The notes: generated by a model not told the origin, from the sequence alone. DNA of 64,000 nt from Aminiphilus circumscriptus DSM 16581 (GCF_000526375.1 NZ_JAFY01000002.1:1054001-1118000); one strand, 5' to 3'; positions 48,484 through 58,221 are shown, numbered from the stretch's first letter. A program made the numbers and translations.

Positions 48484-49112
48484 TGTTCCTCGGCGTGGCC
48501 ACTCCCCAGTTCATCCTTCAGTTTCTGCTGGAGCACCTGTGGCTGGTGGGGGTCGCCTGCGGCATCGCCTTTCCCCTCGCCCTGATCCTGGGCATCTGGG
48601 TCACCCGGCCCTCTTCCCGGGAGGGGCATGTGGCCCGGTACGTGACTCAGTTCGTCTTTCTCGGCCAGGCCGTGCCGAGCCTCGCCGTCATCGGTCTCGT
48701 CATGGCCGTGCTCGGCACGGGGGAGGCCACGGCGATCTTCGCGCTCACCATCTATTCCCTTGTTCCCATGGTGCGGAACGTGGTGGAGGGACTGCGCAGC
48801 GTGGACGCCTCGGTGCTCGATGCGGCAAAGGGGATCGGCATGGCGCCCCTGGGCGTTCTGGTCCGGGTGGAACTGCCCCTGGCGCTGCCGGTGATCTTCG
48901 CGGGGCTGCGCACCGCCGTGGTGATCACCATCGGCACGGCGGCCCTGAGTTCCCAGGTGGGAGGGGGCGGGCTGGGACGCATGATCTTCACGGGACTCTC
49001 CATGATGGACACGGGGCTCATTCTTTCAGGCGCGGTTCCCACAGCGCTTCTGGCGATCTTCGCGGACAAGGCGCTCGGCCTGGTGGAACGGCGCTTGCGC
49101 GGCAGTTGGTGA
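48483..49112 (+). CDS. Osmoprotectant ABC transporter permease (OpuCD-like)
   Basis: 209 residues, second permease of the transporter. The coupling loop reads DASVLDAAKGIGMAPLGVL then VELPLALPVIFAGLR. Its ATG overlaps the ATPase stop (TGATG). It forms a heterodimeric channel with the first permease. Confidence 0.92.
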   Translation: MFLGVATPQFILQFLLEHLWLVGVACGIAFPLALILGIWVTRPSSREGHVARYVTQFVFLGQAVPSLAVIGLVMAVLGTGEATAIFALTIYSLVPMVRNVVEGLRSVDASVLDAAKGIGMAPLGVLVRVELPLALPVIFAGLRTAVVITIGTAALSSQVGGGGLGRMIFTGLSMMDTGLILSGAVPTALLAIFADKALGLVERRLRGSW

Positions 49113-49179
49113 CGCGGCGACGGAGAAGGTGGAATCCGGGGGAAGGTCCCCCGAGAGACCGAAAAAAGGAGGGATTCGC

Positions 49180-50082
49180 ATGAGGAGAAGAGGAGGATGG
49201 ATTCTTGCGGCGGTGCTCGCGGTGGCGCTCTTCGCCGCGCCGCTCGCGGCGGCGGAGAAGTTCGTCGTGGGGAGCAAGGCCTTCACGGAGCAGCTCATCC
49301 TGGGCAAGTTCGCGGCGGTCATCCTGCGCGATCTGGGATTCAACGTGGAGGAGAAGATCCCCCTGGGCGGCACGAACATCGTGCGCCAGGCTCTGGAATC
49401 GCGGCAGATTCACGGCTACGTGGAGTACACCGGCACGGCGGCGACGGTGTTCTTCAAGGCCAAGGATCCTTTCCCCAGCGGCCAGGCCACCTACGAGTTC
49501 GTCCGCGACCAGGACGCGCCGAAGGGGCTTGTCTGGCTGCCGCCCATGGCCTTCAACAACACCTACTGTCTCATGCTCCGGGCCGCCGACGCGGAACGGC
49601 TCGGTATTTCAACCACATCGGAGCTGGCGGCCTACGTGAACGCCAATCCGAAGGAACTCAAGTTCGGCGTCACCAACGAATTCTTCGCTCGCCCGGATGG
49701 ACTGCCGAAGCTCCTCGCCACCTACGAAATGAAGCCCGAGCCGAGGAACCTGAACCAGATGGAGCCTGGGCTCATCTATCTCGCCGTGAAGGACGGCAGC
49801 ATCGACGTGGGGACGGGCTTCACCACGGACGGGCGGATCCGGGCCTACAACCTCAAAGTCCTTGAGGACGACCGGAACATGTTCCCCGTGTACAACCCCT
49901 GCTTCGTCCTCCACAAGGACATCCTGGACAAACACCCCGAGATCGCCGAACCCTTCGCGAAACTCGGGGCGCTTCTCGACGAGGAGGCCATCACGGAACT
50001 CAACTACCAGGCCACGGAGGAAAACCGCGCTCCCGGGGAGATCGTGGAGGAGTTCCTCAAGAGGCACGGCATCATCAAGTAG
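49180..50082 (+). CDS. Osmoprotectant-binding protein (OpuCC/ProX-like)
   Basis: 300 residues. A signal peptide (1-25, ending APLAAA) precedes KFVVGSKAFTEQLILGKFAA, the standard start of OpuCC-type proteins, and GGTNIVRQALESRQIHGYVE with YTGTAAT. No lipobox cysteine is seen, so it is free in the periplasm, consistent with a two-membrane cell. AAAAGGAGGG precedes the ATG at 49180. A terminator follows at 50260. Confidence 0.92.
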   Translation: MRRRGGWILAAVLAVALFAAPLAAAEKFVVGSKAFTEQLILGKFAAVILRDLGFNVEEKIPLGGTNIVRQALESRQIHGYVEYTGTAATVFFKAKDPFPSGQATYEFVRDQDAPKGLVWLPPMAFNNTYCLMLRAADAERLGISTTSELAAYVNANPKELKFGVTNEFFARPDGLPKLLATYEMKPEPRNLNQMEPGLIYLAVKDGSIDVGTGFTTDGRIRAYNLKVLEDDRNMFPVYNPCFVLHKDILDKHPEIAEPFAKLGALLDEEAITELNYQATEENRAPGEIVEEFLKRHGIIK

Positions 50083-50259
50083 ACGTGCCCAAGCCCGAAA
50101 CGGCGCGCCGCCGAATGCCGAGGAGAAAGGTGCGGCATGTCGCCGGAGGCGCCGCGGAAGAGCGCCCCGGAAGAAGGCGTCTCTGCAGTCTCCGTGGGTC
50201 TCCGAAGGTTTCGAAGTCCCTGAAGTTCCGTAAGTCCGGAACGTGTTCGGAAGTTGCTC

Positions 50260-50290
50260 GCCCCGGAGCACCGTCTCCGGGGCTCTTTTT
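50260..50290 (+). terminator. Terminator of the opuC-like operon
   Basis: GCCCCGGAG / CTCCGGGGC stem with 6-base loop followed by TCTTTTT, about 180 bases after the binding-protein stop. Confidence 0.85.
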
Positions 50291-50353
50291 CGACCCTGCG
50301 CGTCGCTTCTTCGAGACGGTCACACTCCCCCGGAAGCGCCCTCCCGGGATTGC

Positions 50354-50382
50354 TTGAAGCGGATTATGCTGAATGCTACACT
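50354..50382 (+). promoter_or_regulatory. Promoter of rocB-cdaR-DUF2993
   Basis: TTGAAG, 17 bases, TACACT with a preceding TGC (extended -10), about 115 bases before the rocB start. Confidence 0.65.
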
Positions 50383-50498
50383 GCGAGGGGTTTTTCTTTC
50401 ACCGAGGAAGAAGGCTACTCCTGAAAACGCTACGAACGAAGCTCTCCCGAAAAGGGCATCGCACGACAGAACGCACGACGGAGGAGTTGAAAACGGAC

Positions 50499-52184
50499 AT
50501 GACCGACCTCATTGAAAACACGCCCCGTGGAATTTACGCACTGCTGCAGGACCTGATGCGGGTCCGGAGCATTTCCGGCACCGAAGGAGAGAACGAGCTG
50601 GTCCGCGTTCTGCGGGATCGGCTGGCGGCATTGCCCTACTTCCGGGCCCATCCGGAAAACCTCTTCCTCGCCCCGGTGGAGACGGGCGGATTGGGCCGGC
50701 ACGCGCTCCTCGCCTTCGTGGAGGCGTCGCCGCGGACGGCGAAGACCGTCGTTCTCACGGGGCACTACGACGTGGTGGACGTGGATGTGTGCGGCGAACT
50801 GCGAGACCTCGCCTTCGAGCCCGAGGCCTATTCGAGGCGCATCGGTGAACGGGACATTTCTCCCGAGGCAAGGCGGGACCTGGAATCGGGAAATTTCCTC
50901 TTCGGGCGGGGCATCATGGACATGAAGGGCGGGCTTGCCATCCACGCGGCCTACCTGGCGGAGATGTCCGCCGCGCCGGAGCGCCTGAGGACGAATCTTC
51001 TCTTCCTGGCCGTTCCCGACGAAGAGGTGGACTCCGTGGGCATGCGGGGCGCGGTTTCCCACCTGGTGCGCTTTGCCGAGGAACGGGGCCTCGACTACCG
51101 TGCGGCCCTTCTGGGCGAGCCCTTCAAGCGGGGCGTCGCCGAGGGAGGAGCGGCGACCCGGGTGAGCTACCTGGGATCCACCGGCAAGGTGACGGCCCTC
51201 TTCTTCTGCGTCGGCTGTCCCACCCATGTGGGGCGCTATTTCGACGGCGTGAACTCCCTGCTTCTCGCCACCCACGTGATGGCGGAGATGGAGGGCAACC
51301 CCAACCTGCTCGACGGAGACGCCTCGGGTCCCCTCTGTCCTCCCGCGTGTCTCCGCATGAAGGATCTGCGGGAACGCTATTCCGTGACGCTTCCCGAGCG
51401 TTCCGCCGCCTACTCCAGCGTGCTCTTCGTCACCCGGACGCTCGGGGAGATTCTGGAGGAGATGCGCAGGGTCGCCGCTCAGGCGCTGGACAGGACGGCG
51501 GCGCAGCTCGCCTCGGTGCGGCGCAGCTACTGCGAGCGTCTCGGACAGGCAGATCCCGGCACGGACCTCCTCGGAGGCACCTCGGAACGGCGGGTCTACG
51601 AGGTCCGGGAGGTCTTCCGTCTCGCCGCGGCGCTTCTCGGCGGAGAGGAGGCCCTGTCCCGCCGGGTGGAAAGCATCGCCTCCGGGCTGCCCGACACGAT
51701 GGACCAGCGGGAGAAGGGAATCCGCCTCCTCGACGAGGTGCTCTCCCTGTCGAAACTCAAGGGACCCTGCATCGTCGTGGGATTTCTCCCCCCCTTCTAT
51801 CCCTCGAGGGTCAACGCGGGACGCACGGATCGGGAACGCCGGCTCCGGACCGCCGTGGCGGGTCTCGGCGACTACGCCCGGGAAGCCCACGGCGAGCGCC
51901 TCCAGGTTCTGGACTACTGCGGGGGCATCACCGACATGAGCTACCTGGGTTTTCAGGGCACGGAGGAGGAACTGCGCCTGCTGGAGGAGAACCTCCCAGG
52001 ATGGGGAACGCTCTATGCGCTCTCCGGAAAGGACCTGCTGCGCCTCGATGTGCCGGGCTTCATCCTGGGATGCGGCGGCGAGGACGCCCACAAGGACACG
52101 GAGCGCATGGACGTTCCTTTCTCCCTGGAAACCGCTCCCAAACTGCTTCGGTACCTGGTGGAGCGCCTCGCGGCGGAGGAGTGA
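50499..52184 (+). CDS. rocB: RocB-like M20 family peptidase
   Basis: 561 residues, the length of RocB proteins. The M20 metal site is visible: VLTGHYDVVDV (H and D), FGRGIMDMKGGLAIH (D), and VPDEEVDSVG (catalytic and metal glutamates). RocB is tied to arginine or amino-acid use in other bacteria, but its exact substrate is not established. The ATG at 50499 has GGAGG about 14 bases upstream, and a TTG at 50487 has the same site very close, so the start is uncertain by four codons. The regulator gene follows after 67 bases. Confidence 0.85.
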   Translation: MTDLIENTPRGIYALLQDLMRVRSISGTEGENELVRVLRDRLAALPYFRAHPENLFLAPVETGGLGRHALLAFVEASPRTAKTVVLTGHYDVVDVDVCGELRDLAFEPEAYSRRIGERDISPEARRDLESGNFLFGRGIMDMKGGLAIHAAYLAEMSAAPERLRTNLLFLAVPDEEVDSVGMRGAVSHLVRFAEERGLDYRAALLGEPFKRGVAEGGAATRVSYLGSTGKVTALFFCVGCPTHVGRYFDGVNSLLLATHVMAEMEGNPNLLDGDASGPLCPPACLRMKDLRERYSVTLPERSAAYSSVLFVTRTLGEILEEMRRVAAQALDRTAAQLASVRRSYCERLGQADPGTDLLGGTSERRVYEVREVFRLAAALLGGEEALSRRVESIASGLPDTMDQREKGIRLLDEVLSLSKLKGPCIVVGFLPPFYPSRVNAGRTDRERRLRTAVAGLGDYAREAHGERLQVLDYCGGITDMSYLGFQGTEEELRLLEENLPGWGTLYALSGKDLLRLDVPGFILGCGGEDAHKDTERMDVPFSLETAPKLLRYLVERLAAEE

Positions 52185-52251
52185 CCCGGGAGAGCGAATG
52201 GAGGAACGTCAACGAATCTGCGGCGCATTGCCCCGAAGGGAGGCGAGCGGC

Positions 52252-53589
52252 ATGCTTTCGTCCCTGGCGCAGGAAGTGGCCACCATCACTGCGGAGATCA
52301 TCGGCCACGCGGTGCTTCTCACGGACGAGACGGCGCGGATCATCGGTTCGAGCGACCCCTCGCGCATCGGAGGACTCCACGCTCCCTCCCTGCTGGTGAT
52401 GCGGGAGCGCTGCCTGGAGATCACCGACGCGGAGGAGGCGGCGCGCCTCGCCGGAGGCGTCCGCTCCGGCGTGACCCTTCCCATCGAGCTGGAGGGGCGG
52501 GTGGTGGGATCCATCGCCATCGCGGGAGATCCTTCGGTGGTGGTCAAGTTCGGCCGCCTCGTGCAGAAGCACGCGGAACTCTTTCTCCGGGAGCAGGTTC
52601 TGCTTGAATCGGCCCTGCTGCGGGAGAGCCTTGTGCAGAACCTCATGCAGGAACTGCTTTCGTCGGAGATCGCCCCCGAGGACGAACCCCGGTGGATCGA
52701 GCGGGGGCGCAGCGTGGGCGTGGATCTCACCTGTCCCCGTTTCGTCCTCGCCTTTTCCTGCCGCAGAGACGGGAAGTCTTCGGAGCGGGGGCGGAAAAGG
52801 GAGAACGCCTCGGCTGGGGGCCGCGCCCCGGAATTGCAGGCCGGAGCGCTCCGAAAGCTCGTGACGTCGAGCCTCGGGGGACATTTTCGGGAGTCCCGGA
52901 CCGTGATGGTGCCCCTGAGCGAGTGCCTGTACGCGGTTCTGCTCCCTGCCCCCGGTGCGGCGGAGGGGGGAAACACCCTCTCCGGCGGCGGGGAGCGGAG
53001 AGAGGACTTCTCGCTGCTGGAGCGGATGCGCCTCGACGAGGTGCGGGCGTCCTGCTCGGAGATTCTTGCGGAACTCGCCGCCCAGGGGCTTGCGGGAACC
53101 TTCGGCGTCGGAGGAATTGCCCGGCGGCCTGCGGCGTACCCCCGGGTCTATCGGGACGCCCTGGAGACCCTGGATGTGGGGTCGCGCCTGGGCGGCGGCG
53201 TGTTCCACCGGGAGGAGCTGCTCTTCGAGCGTTTTCTTGCCTCGGCGGACCCTTCCCGGGCGGAGGAACTGCGACGGCGCTTCCTGCTCCCCCTCGAAAA
53301 GGTCGCGGACCGGGAGGAGCTGGTGTGCACCTTCGTCGCCTGGTGCGACTCGGGAGGAGCCCCCTCAAGGGCTGCGGAAGTTCTCCGCTGTCACAAGAAC
53401 ACCCTGTACTACCGGCTGGAGAAGATACACCGCCTCACCGGGCTCGATCCGCGGAACGTTCGCGAAGCGGGACGGCTCGCGGTGCTGCTTCAGGTGGATC
53501 GGCTGTACGCAAAGGGAAGCGACGGGCAAAACGCGGCGTCTCCGGCTTCGGTGCCGCGGAAATTCGTGCGTGGAGGTGCCCCTGAATGA
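52252..53589 (+). CDS. CdaR/PucR-family transcriptional regulator
   Basis: 445 residues. The N-terminal 130 match the sugar-diacid-recognition domain (LSSLAQEVATITAEIIGHAV, RIIGSSDPSRIGGLH). A GGDEF-like middle and a C-terminal PucR helix-turn-helix follow (SRAAEVLRCHKNTLYYRLEK, LTGLDPRN). The ATG at 52252 is preferred over one at 52198 because it has GGGAGG eight bases upstream and starts where the family starts. It probably controls the operon it sits in, in answer to a small acid. Its stop overlaps the next start (ATGA). Confidence 0.88.
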   Translation: MLSSLAQEVATITAEIIGHAVLLTDETARIIGSSDPSRIGGLHAPSLLVMRERCLEITDAEEAARLAGGVRSGVTLPIELEGRVVGSIAIAGDPSVVVKFGRLVQKHAELFLREQVLLESALLRESLVQNLMQELLSSEIAPEDEPRWIERGRSVGVDLTCPRFVLAFSCRRDGKSSERGRKRENASAGGRAPELQAGALRKLVTSSLGGHFRESRTVMVPLSECLYAVLLPAPGAAEGGNTLSGGGERREDFSLLERMRLDEVRASCSEILAELAAQGLAGTFGVGGIARRPAAYPRVYRDALETLDVGSRLGGGVFHREELLFERFLASADPSRAEELRRRFLLPLEKVADREELVCTFVAWCDSGGAPSRAAEVLRCHKNTLYYRLEKIHRLTGLDPRNVREAGRLAVLLQVDRLYAKGSDGQNAASPASVPRKFVRGGAPE

Positions 53590-54461
53590 AAAGCAGCAGA
53601 AGCGGAGAAAAAATGGCTGGACGGCGGTCTATCGCGGTGCGTGCCGCCGCGTCGGTGTTGGCGCTCTTCATCCTCGTCCCCCTCGCCGTTTTCGGCGGAC
53701 CCTCCCGGGCCTTCGCCGCGGAGACTCAGGCAGTGCGGACCTTTTCGGGCGCCGTGGAGGAGACGGATCTTTCCACCCGGTTGCTCCGTAACCTTGTGGA
53801 GAGCCTGGCTCCGGAGAGCCTGGAGCTTGTCCTCGAAGGCGGTCCCGATGCGTCCGGGGCGGTGCGGCGGCTCTATTTCGAGGCCCGGGGGGCGAAACAG
53901 GGGGGCATTCGCATCGAGTCGCTCCGTCTCGAGGCGCTTTTCGTGAAATTCGACCTCGGAGGCCCTTCCGGAAACGACGGAAGTGTCCACGGGGAGGGGA
54001 ATCTCGGGGACCTGAACGTGTCCGAGGCGGTACAGGGCTATTTCGAGGGGCGGGTTCTGGAGAAGGATCTGAACGACTTTCTCCTCGGCGCCACCCTCAC
54101 GGGAGGCGGCGCGGAGTGGCGGGACCTGCGCTTCGATCTGCGCCCCGGAGGCTTTTCCGCCTCCGCCCGGTTTGCCTCGGGGGTCGTCTCCGCCCGGGTC
54201 GTGGTGGAGAGCGATCTGGAGATCGAGGATCGGGACCGCCTGCGCATGAGGAACTATCGCATCTCCGTGAACAACGCCGAGACGGACATGGCCATGATCC
54301 TGGAGGCCATCGAAAAGGCGCAGCCCCTGCTGGATTTCAGGGATTTCCCCTTTCCCGTGCGGCTCCGGGAACTTACCGTGGACGAGGACGCCCTTGTTCT
54401 CGCCACCCGGGTGGCGCCCACCCGCTTCGAAGGAACGACCCTGCGCTACGAGGCTCGCTGA
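53586..54461 (+). CDS. Secreted DUF2993 (LmeA-like) protein
   Basis: 291 residues with a signal peptide ending around SRAFAA (residue 44). The rest is a beta-rich fold with the DUF2993 pattern: SLRLEALFVKFDL, NLGDLNVSEAVQGYFEGRVL, FPVRLRELTVDEDALVL. LmeA-like proteins bind phospholipid in the cell envelope. It overlaps the regulator gene by four bases and ends the operon before a terminator. The link to RocB is unexplained. Confidence 0.7.
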   Translation: MKSSRSGEKMAGRRSIAVRAAASVLALFILVPLAVFGGPSRAFAAETQAVRTFSGAVEETDLSTRLLRNLVESLAPESLELVLEGGPDASGAVRRLYFEARGAKQGGIRIESLRLEALFVKFDLGGPSGNDGSVHGEGNLGDLNVSEAVQGYFEGRVLEKDLNDFLLGATLTGGGAEWRDLRFDLRPGGFSASARFASGVVSARVVVESDLEIEDRDRLRMRNYRISVNNAETDMAMILEAIEKAQPLLDFRDFPFPVRLRELTVDEDALVLATRVAPTRFEGTTLRYEAR

Positions 54462-54520
54462 AAAGCCGAAAAAAGCGTTGGCGAAAGGAGAGCGGCGCGG
54501 TGGAAAGAAAACGGAGAAAA

Positions 54521-54546
54521 GGCCCGGTGAAAGCCGGGCCTTTTAC
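54521..54546 (+). terminator. Rho-independent terminator after DUF2993 gene
   Basis: GGCCCGG / CCGGGCC with a 6-base loop, AAAA before and TTTTACA after. Confidence 0.8.
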
Positions 54547-54558
54547 AGTCGCAAGTAC

Positions 54559-54587
54559 TTGCACGTGCAATTAATAGCTGGTAGACT
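54559..54587 (+). promoter_or_regulatory. marR-kynU promoter with a 12-base palindromic operator
   Basis: TTGCAC, 17 bases, TAGACT. The -35 is the left half of the perfect palindrome TTGCACGTGCAA (54559-54570), the kind of site a MarR dimer binds; repression by the adjacent MarR would block polymerase directly. Confidence 0.65.
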
Positions 54588-54709
54588 TTCGGAAACCCTG
54601 ATCAAGTAGGAATCGCTCTCTCGATTTTCGATTGCATCGCGTTTTTCCGAGATCGGCGCGGCATTTTTCAGAGGTTCCTTTCCTTGAGGAAAACCACCTG
54701 CGCGGGGGG

Positions 54710-55147
54710 ATGAACGTGGACCATTGGACGCCGGGAAGACTGATTTCGACGCTCTATCGCCGCTGCCAGCGCCATCTGGACCGGCGTTTCGCTGAACTGG
54801 GGATCGCCGCGGGGCACGGGCTGTACCTCTATCTGGCGGAACTGGCCCGGCGGGACGGTGTGACCCAGACCGAACTCGCCTCGTGCCTTGCCCTGGATCC
54901 CGCCTCGGTGACGCGGTCGCTGCGGCGTCTCGAAGCGCTGGAGTGGGTGTCCCGGCGGAAAGGGGAGGACGGGCGGGAGCGGCATGTCTTTCTCGCGGAC
55001 CGGGGGCGGGAGGTACTGCCCCTGATCCGTCGGGTTCTAGAGGAGTGGGATGCGGCGGCGGCGAAAAACTTTTCGCCGGAGGAACGGCAGCACCTGGAAA
55101 GGCTGCTCGGAAGAATGACGGCGAATCTGGAGGAGGAAGAAAAATGA
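54710..55147 (+). CDS. MarR-family transcriptional regulator
   Basis: 145 residues with the MarR winged helix: DGVTQTELASCLALDPASVT, RSLRRLEALEWVSRRKGEDG (wing), then ERHVFLADRG. Its stop overlaps the kynureninase start, so the two are co-translated and it most likely responds to kynurenine or a related compound. The ATG at 54710 directly follows GGGGGG; a GTG two codons later is an alternative start. Confidence 0.9.
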   Translation: MNVDHWTPGRLISTLYRRCQRHLDRRFAELGIAAGHGLYLYLAELARRDGVTQTELASCLALDPASVTRSLRRLEALEWVSRRKGEDGRERHVFLADRGREVLPLIRRVLEEWDAAAAKNFSPEERQHLERLLGRMTANLEEEEK

Positions 55148-56418
55148 CGCGAAACTGGTCGGAAGAGGCACGGAAAAGGGACGAGGCGGACAGACTCGCG
55201 CCGTTTCGCGCGAGGTTCCACGTTCCCGCCGGAACGGTCTACATGGACGGAAACTCTCTGGGGCTGGCGTCGGTGGACGCCCTGGAATCACTCGAGCGCG
55301 CCGCCCGGGAGTGGCGGGATCTGGCCATCGGCGGGTGGCTCGATGCCCGGCCCGACTGGTTCACCTACGGCGAGCGCATCGGCGCGAGAATGGCCCCTCT
55401 CGTGGGGGCCGAACCCGAGGAGGTCGCTCTGGTGGGGTCCACCACGGCCAATCTCCACTCCCTGGTGGCCACGTTCTACCGGCCAAAGGGGACGCGCCGA
55501 AAGATCCTCGCGGACGAGCTGAACTTTCCCTCGGACCTCTACGCCCTTGCCAGCCAGGTGCGGCTCCAGGGGGGAGATCCGGCGAAGGACCTGATTCTGG
55601 CGAAAAGCGCCGACGGCCGCACCCTCGACGAAGAGGCGCTCATCTCCCTGATGGACGACACCGTGGCCGTGGCGGTTCTTCCCGCGGTGCTCTACCGCAG
55701 CGGGCAGCTTCTGGACCTGCGGCGGCTTACCCAAGCTGCCCACGAGCGGGGAATCGTGATCGGCTTCGACTGCGCCCATTCCGTGGGATCCGTGGCGCAC
55801 CGCCTCCACGACGACGACGTGGATTTCGCCTTCTGGTGCACCTACAAACACCTGAACGGTGGTCCCGGCTCGCCCGCGGGGCTTTTTTTGCACCGGCGGC
55901 ATTTCGAGCGCGAGCCGGGGCTGGCGGGATGGTTCGGCTACGTGAAGGAGCGGCAGTTCGACCTGGCGCTTCACTTCGAGCACGCGCCCAGCGCGAGCGG
56001 CTGGCAGATGGGATCGCCCTCCATCCTTTCCGCCGCGGCCCTCGACGGAGCGCTCAACCTCTTTGACGAGGCGGGCATCCTCACGGTGCGGGCCAAGTCG
56101 CTGGAGCTGACATCCTTCCTCATCGAGCTGGCGGAGGCACGCCTCGTCCCTCTGGGATTCGAGGTGGGCACTCCCCTGGAGCCGGACCGGCGGGGCGGGC
56201 ACGTGGCCCTGGAGCACGACGAAGGATGGCGGATCTGCCGCGCCCTGAAGGCCAGGGGCATCGTGCCGGATTTCCGCCCCCGGCGGGTGATCCGGCTTGC
56301 GCCGGTGGCGCTGTACTCTACCTTCGCGGAGGTGGAACACACCGTCTCCGCCCTGGAAGAGATCGTCCGGAATCACGAGTACGAGGCGTTTTCCTCCGAG
56401 CGCGCCGCCGTCTCCTAG
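55144..56418 (+). CDS. kynU: Kynureninase
   Basis: 424 residues, PLP fold type I. MDGNSLGL starts the fold, GSTTANLHSL is the phosphate loop, FDCAHSVGS holds the PLP aspartate, and CTYKHLNGGPGS has Lys235 for the Schiff base. FGYVKERQFDL and GWQMGSPSILS are family blocks. It cleaves kynurenine to anthranilate and alanine, so the cell can degrade tryptophan products without other kyn genes here. GGAGGAAG precedes the ATG, which overlaps the marR stop as ATGA. Confidence 0.95.
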   Translation: MTRNWSEEARKRDEADRLAPFRARFHVPAGTVYMDGNSLGLASVDALESLERAAREWRDLAIGGWLDARPDWFTYGERIGARMAPLVGAEPEEVALVGSTTANLHSLVATFYRPKGTRRKILADELNFPSDLYALASQVRLQGGDPAKDLILAKSADGRTLDEEALISLMDDTVAVAVLPAVLYRSGQLLDLRRLTQAAHERGIVIGFDCAHSVGSVAHRLHDDDVDFAFWCTYKHLNGGPGSPAGLFLHRRHFEREPGLAGWFGYVKERQFDLALHFEHAPSASGWQMGSPSILSAAALDGALNLFDEAGILTVRAKSLELTSFLIELAEARLVPLGFEVGTPLEPDRRGGHVALEHDEGWRICRALKARGIVPDFRPRRVIRLAPVALYSTFAEVEHTVSALEEIVRNHEYEAFSSERAAVS

Positions 56419-56778
56419 CAAAGCGGCGGAAGGCCCGCCCGGATCACACACGCCCGGTCAACGCTTGACAAAGCGTCCGTGTATGTGGAATATCCTGCTT
56501 GAAGTTGCTCGAATTTTCTCGCCGGAAATCAAATTGTCTGCCATCATTCAAGCGACGGAACATCTGAAGATGGGGAGATTGACTGTGCCTTCAGGCGCGA
56601 AGCAGACGACCTCGGCGAAGTGCTCCGCGCCCGCAGGCCCACGCGCCTGCCCGTCGTGGTGGTTTGCGATGCAGGGAGAACCGTGCCGGTCCATCGTCGG
56701 TCCATCTTTCCGGCGACACGTGGCTGAGGTAAGACGCCCGTGGCTGTAGCCATACCCGAAAATTTCGCGAGGTGCAAC
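56419..56778. other. Intergenic region before the hsdM remnant
   Basis: Contains TTGACA (56465) with GAATAT 17 bases on, the -35 being embedded in the inverted repeat ACGCTTGACAAAGCGT. A 73-codon frame (56502-56725) rich in GC third positions (RARRPTRLPVVVVCDAGR) may be a gene scrap but is not recognised and has no start. Confidence 0.4.
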
Positions 56779-57137
56779 ATGGCGAAGCGAAAAGGCAAGG
56801 CGCAAACAGGCGGTACCGCCGGTGCCACGATCGGTTATGAGGCCGAACTGTGGCGCATGGTCGATACGTACCGCGCCTGGCGCGGCGAGAAGGGGGCCGG
56901 CAAGTACGCCGATGTGCCCGGTTTCTGCAGGAGTGTCCCGCTGGAGGAGGTGCGCAAACACGGCCACGTGCTCACTCCCGTCGCTACGTCGGCGCCGAGG
57001 TGCAGGAATACGATGGCGAACCGTTCGATGAGAAGATGCGGCGACTTGTCACCCAGCTCCGCGAGCAGCAGGCGGAGGCGGTCCGACTCGATGCAGCCAT
57101 TGCTGAAAATCTGAAGGAGCTGGGGTATGGAGAATAA
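56779..57137 (+). pseudogene. Type I restriction methylase HsdM, internal-deletion and frameshift remnant
   Basis: The first 30 codons are a normal HsdM start (ATG at 56779 with GAGGTG), including [15 protein letters not shown]. They run directly into the HsdM C-terminus: [20 protein letters not shown], then [13 protein letters not shown]. About 350 middle residues, including the AdoMet and NPPF motifs, are gone. After HVLTP near 56979 one base is missing: the plus-one frame continues with [19 protein letters not shown] to LKELGYGE and a stop at 57135. So there is both a deletion and a later frameshift. Its end overlaps rhuM by 11 bases as in intact type I loci. Confidence 0.85.
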
Positions 57138-58221
57138 ACCGGTGTTGGTTCCACCCGAGGGCCAGCTTCTCATCTATCAGGATGGTTCCCTTCGCGTGCA
57201 GGTGCGTCTCGACGGCGAGACCGTCTGGCTCACCCAGCGGCTGATGGCCGAACTGTACCAGGTATCAGTCAAAACGATAAACGAGCATTTGCTCAACATC
57301 TACGAAGAAGGAGAGCTGGAGCCAGAGGCAACTGTCCGGAAATTCCGGAGAGTTCAAACCGAAGGCTCGCGGCAGGTTTCCCGCGTGGTGGACCACTACA
57401 ATCTGGAAGCCATCCTGGCGGTGGGCTACCGCGTCCGTTCCAGCCGCGGCGCCGCCTTCCGCCAGTGGGCTACCGCCCGGCTTTCGGAGCTGCTGGTCAA
57501 GGGCTTTACCTTGGATGACGATCGGCTCAAAGAGGGCCGCACCTTGGGGGATCACTACTTCGAAGAACTGCTCGAACGCATCCGCGATATTCGCGCCTCC
57601 GAGCGGCTGTTTTATCAGAAGATCACCGACATCTACGCCACCAGCATCGACTACGATCCCAAAGCCGAGATCGCCCAGACCTTTTTCGCCACGGTGCAGA
57701 ACAAACTCCACTGGGCCATTCACGGCCACACCGCCGCGGAGATCATCTATCAGCGCTCCGATGCGAACAAGCTCCACATGGGCCTGGCCACCTGGAGAAA
57801 CGCACCCCACGGTCCCATCCGCAAGGCCGATGTGACCGTGGCCAAGAATTACCTCTCGGAAGAGGAAATCCGCGAACTCAACCGCGTGGTCACCATGTAT
57901 CTCGATTACGCCGAGGACATGGCGCGACGTCACAAACCCATGTACATGGCCGACTGGGTGAAAAAACTCGACGCCTTTTTGCAGTTCAACGAGAGGAATA
58001 TTCTTACACACGCAGGCCGCATCTCCCATCAAGTGGCCGAAGAGCGCGCTCTGGAAGAATTTGGAAAATACGATAAAGAACGACGCAGGCTGGAAGCAGT
58101 GCAGCCCGCGAGCGACTTCGACCGGTTTCTCGAAGAGACGAGGCAACTGGCGGGTGGAAAGATAAAGGAGCCGCCGGAAAAAGACAAGGCGCTACGGAAA
58201 ACAACGAGGGAAAAGAAATGA
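57127..58221 (+). CDS. rhuM: RhuM family protein
   Basis: 364 residues, complete. [20 protein letters not shown] is the helix-turn-helix-like front of RhuM, followed by [20 protein letters not shown] and [20 protein letters not shown] with IIYQRSDA. RhuM genes often sit inside type I restriction operons between hsdM and hsdS, and here it follows the hsdM remnant directly; hsdS and hsdR are absent. Role is uncertain (described as virulence-associated in Salmonella). Codon use is less GC-rich than in the neighbours, consistent with transfer. Confidence 0.88.
   Translation: MENKPVLVPPEGQLLIYQDGSLRVQVRLDGETVWLTQRLMAELYQVSVKTINEHLLNIYEEGELEPEATVRKFRRVQTEGSRQVSRVVDHYNLEAILAVGYRVRSSRGAAFRQWATARLSELLVKGFTLDDDRLKEGRTLGDHYFEELLERIRDIRASERLFYQKITDIYATSIDYDPKAEIAQTFFATVQNKLHWAIHGHTAAEIIYQRSDANKLHMGLATWRNAPHGPIRKADVTVAKNYLSEEEIRELNRVVTMYLDYAEDMARRHKPMYMADWVKKLDAFLQFNERNILTHAGRISHQVAEERALEEFGKYDKERRRLEAVQPASDFDRFLEETRQLAGGKIKEPPEKDKALRKTTREKK

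Noticed and set aside
54661-54690. Possible third copy of the palindrome-ended repeat (TTTCAGAGGTTCC)
   Set aside because: Only about 12 bases match and the body of the element is absent; probably chance.
56502-56725. 73-codon frame ending FPATRG before hsdM
   Set aside because: No start codon or recognised family; recorded only as a possible scrap.
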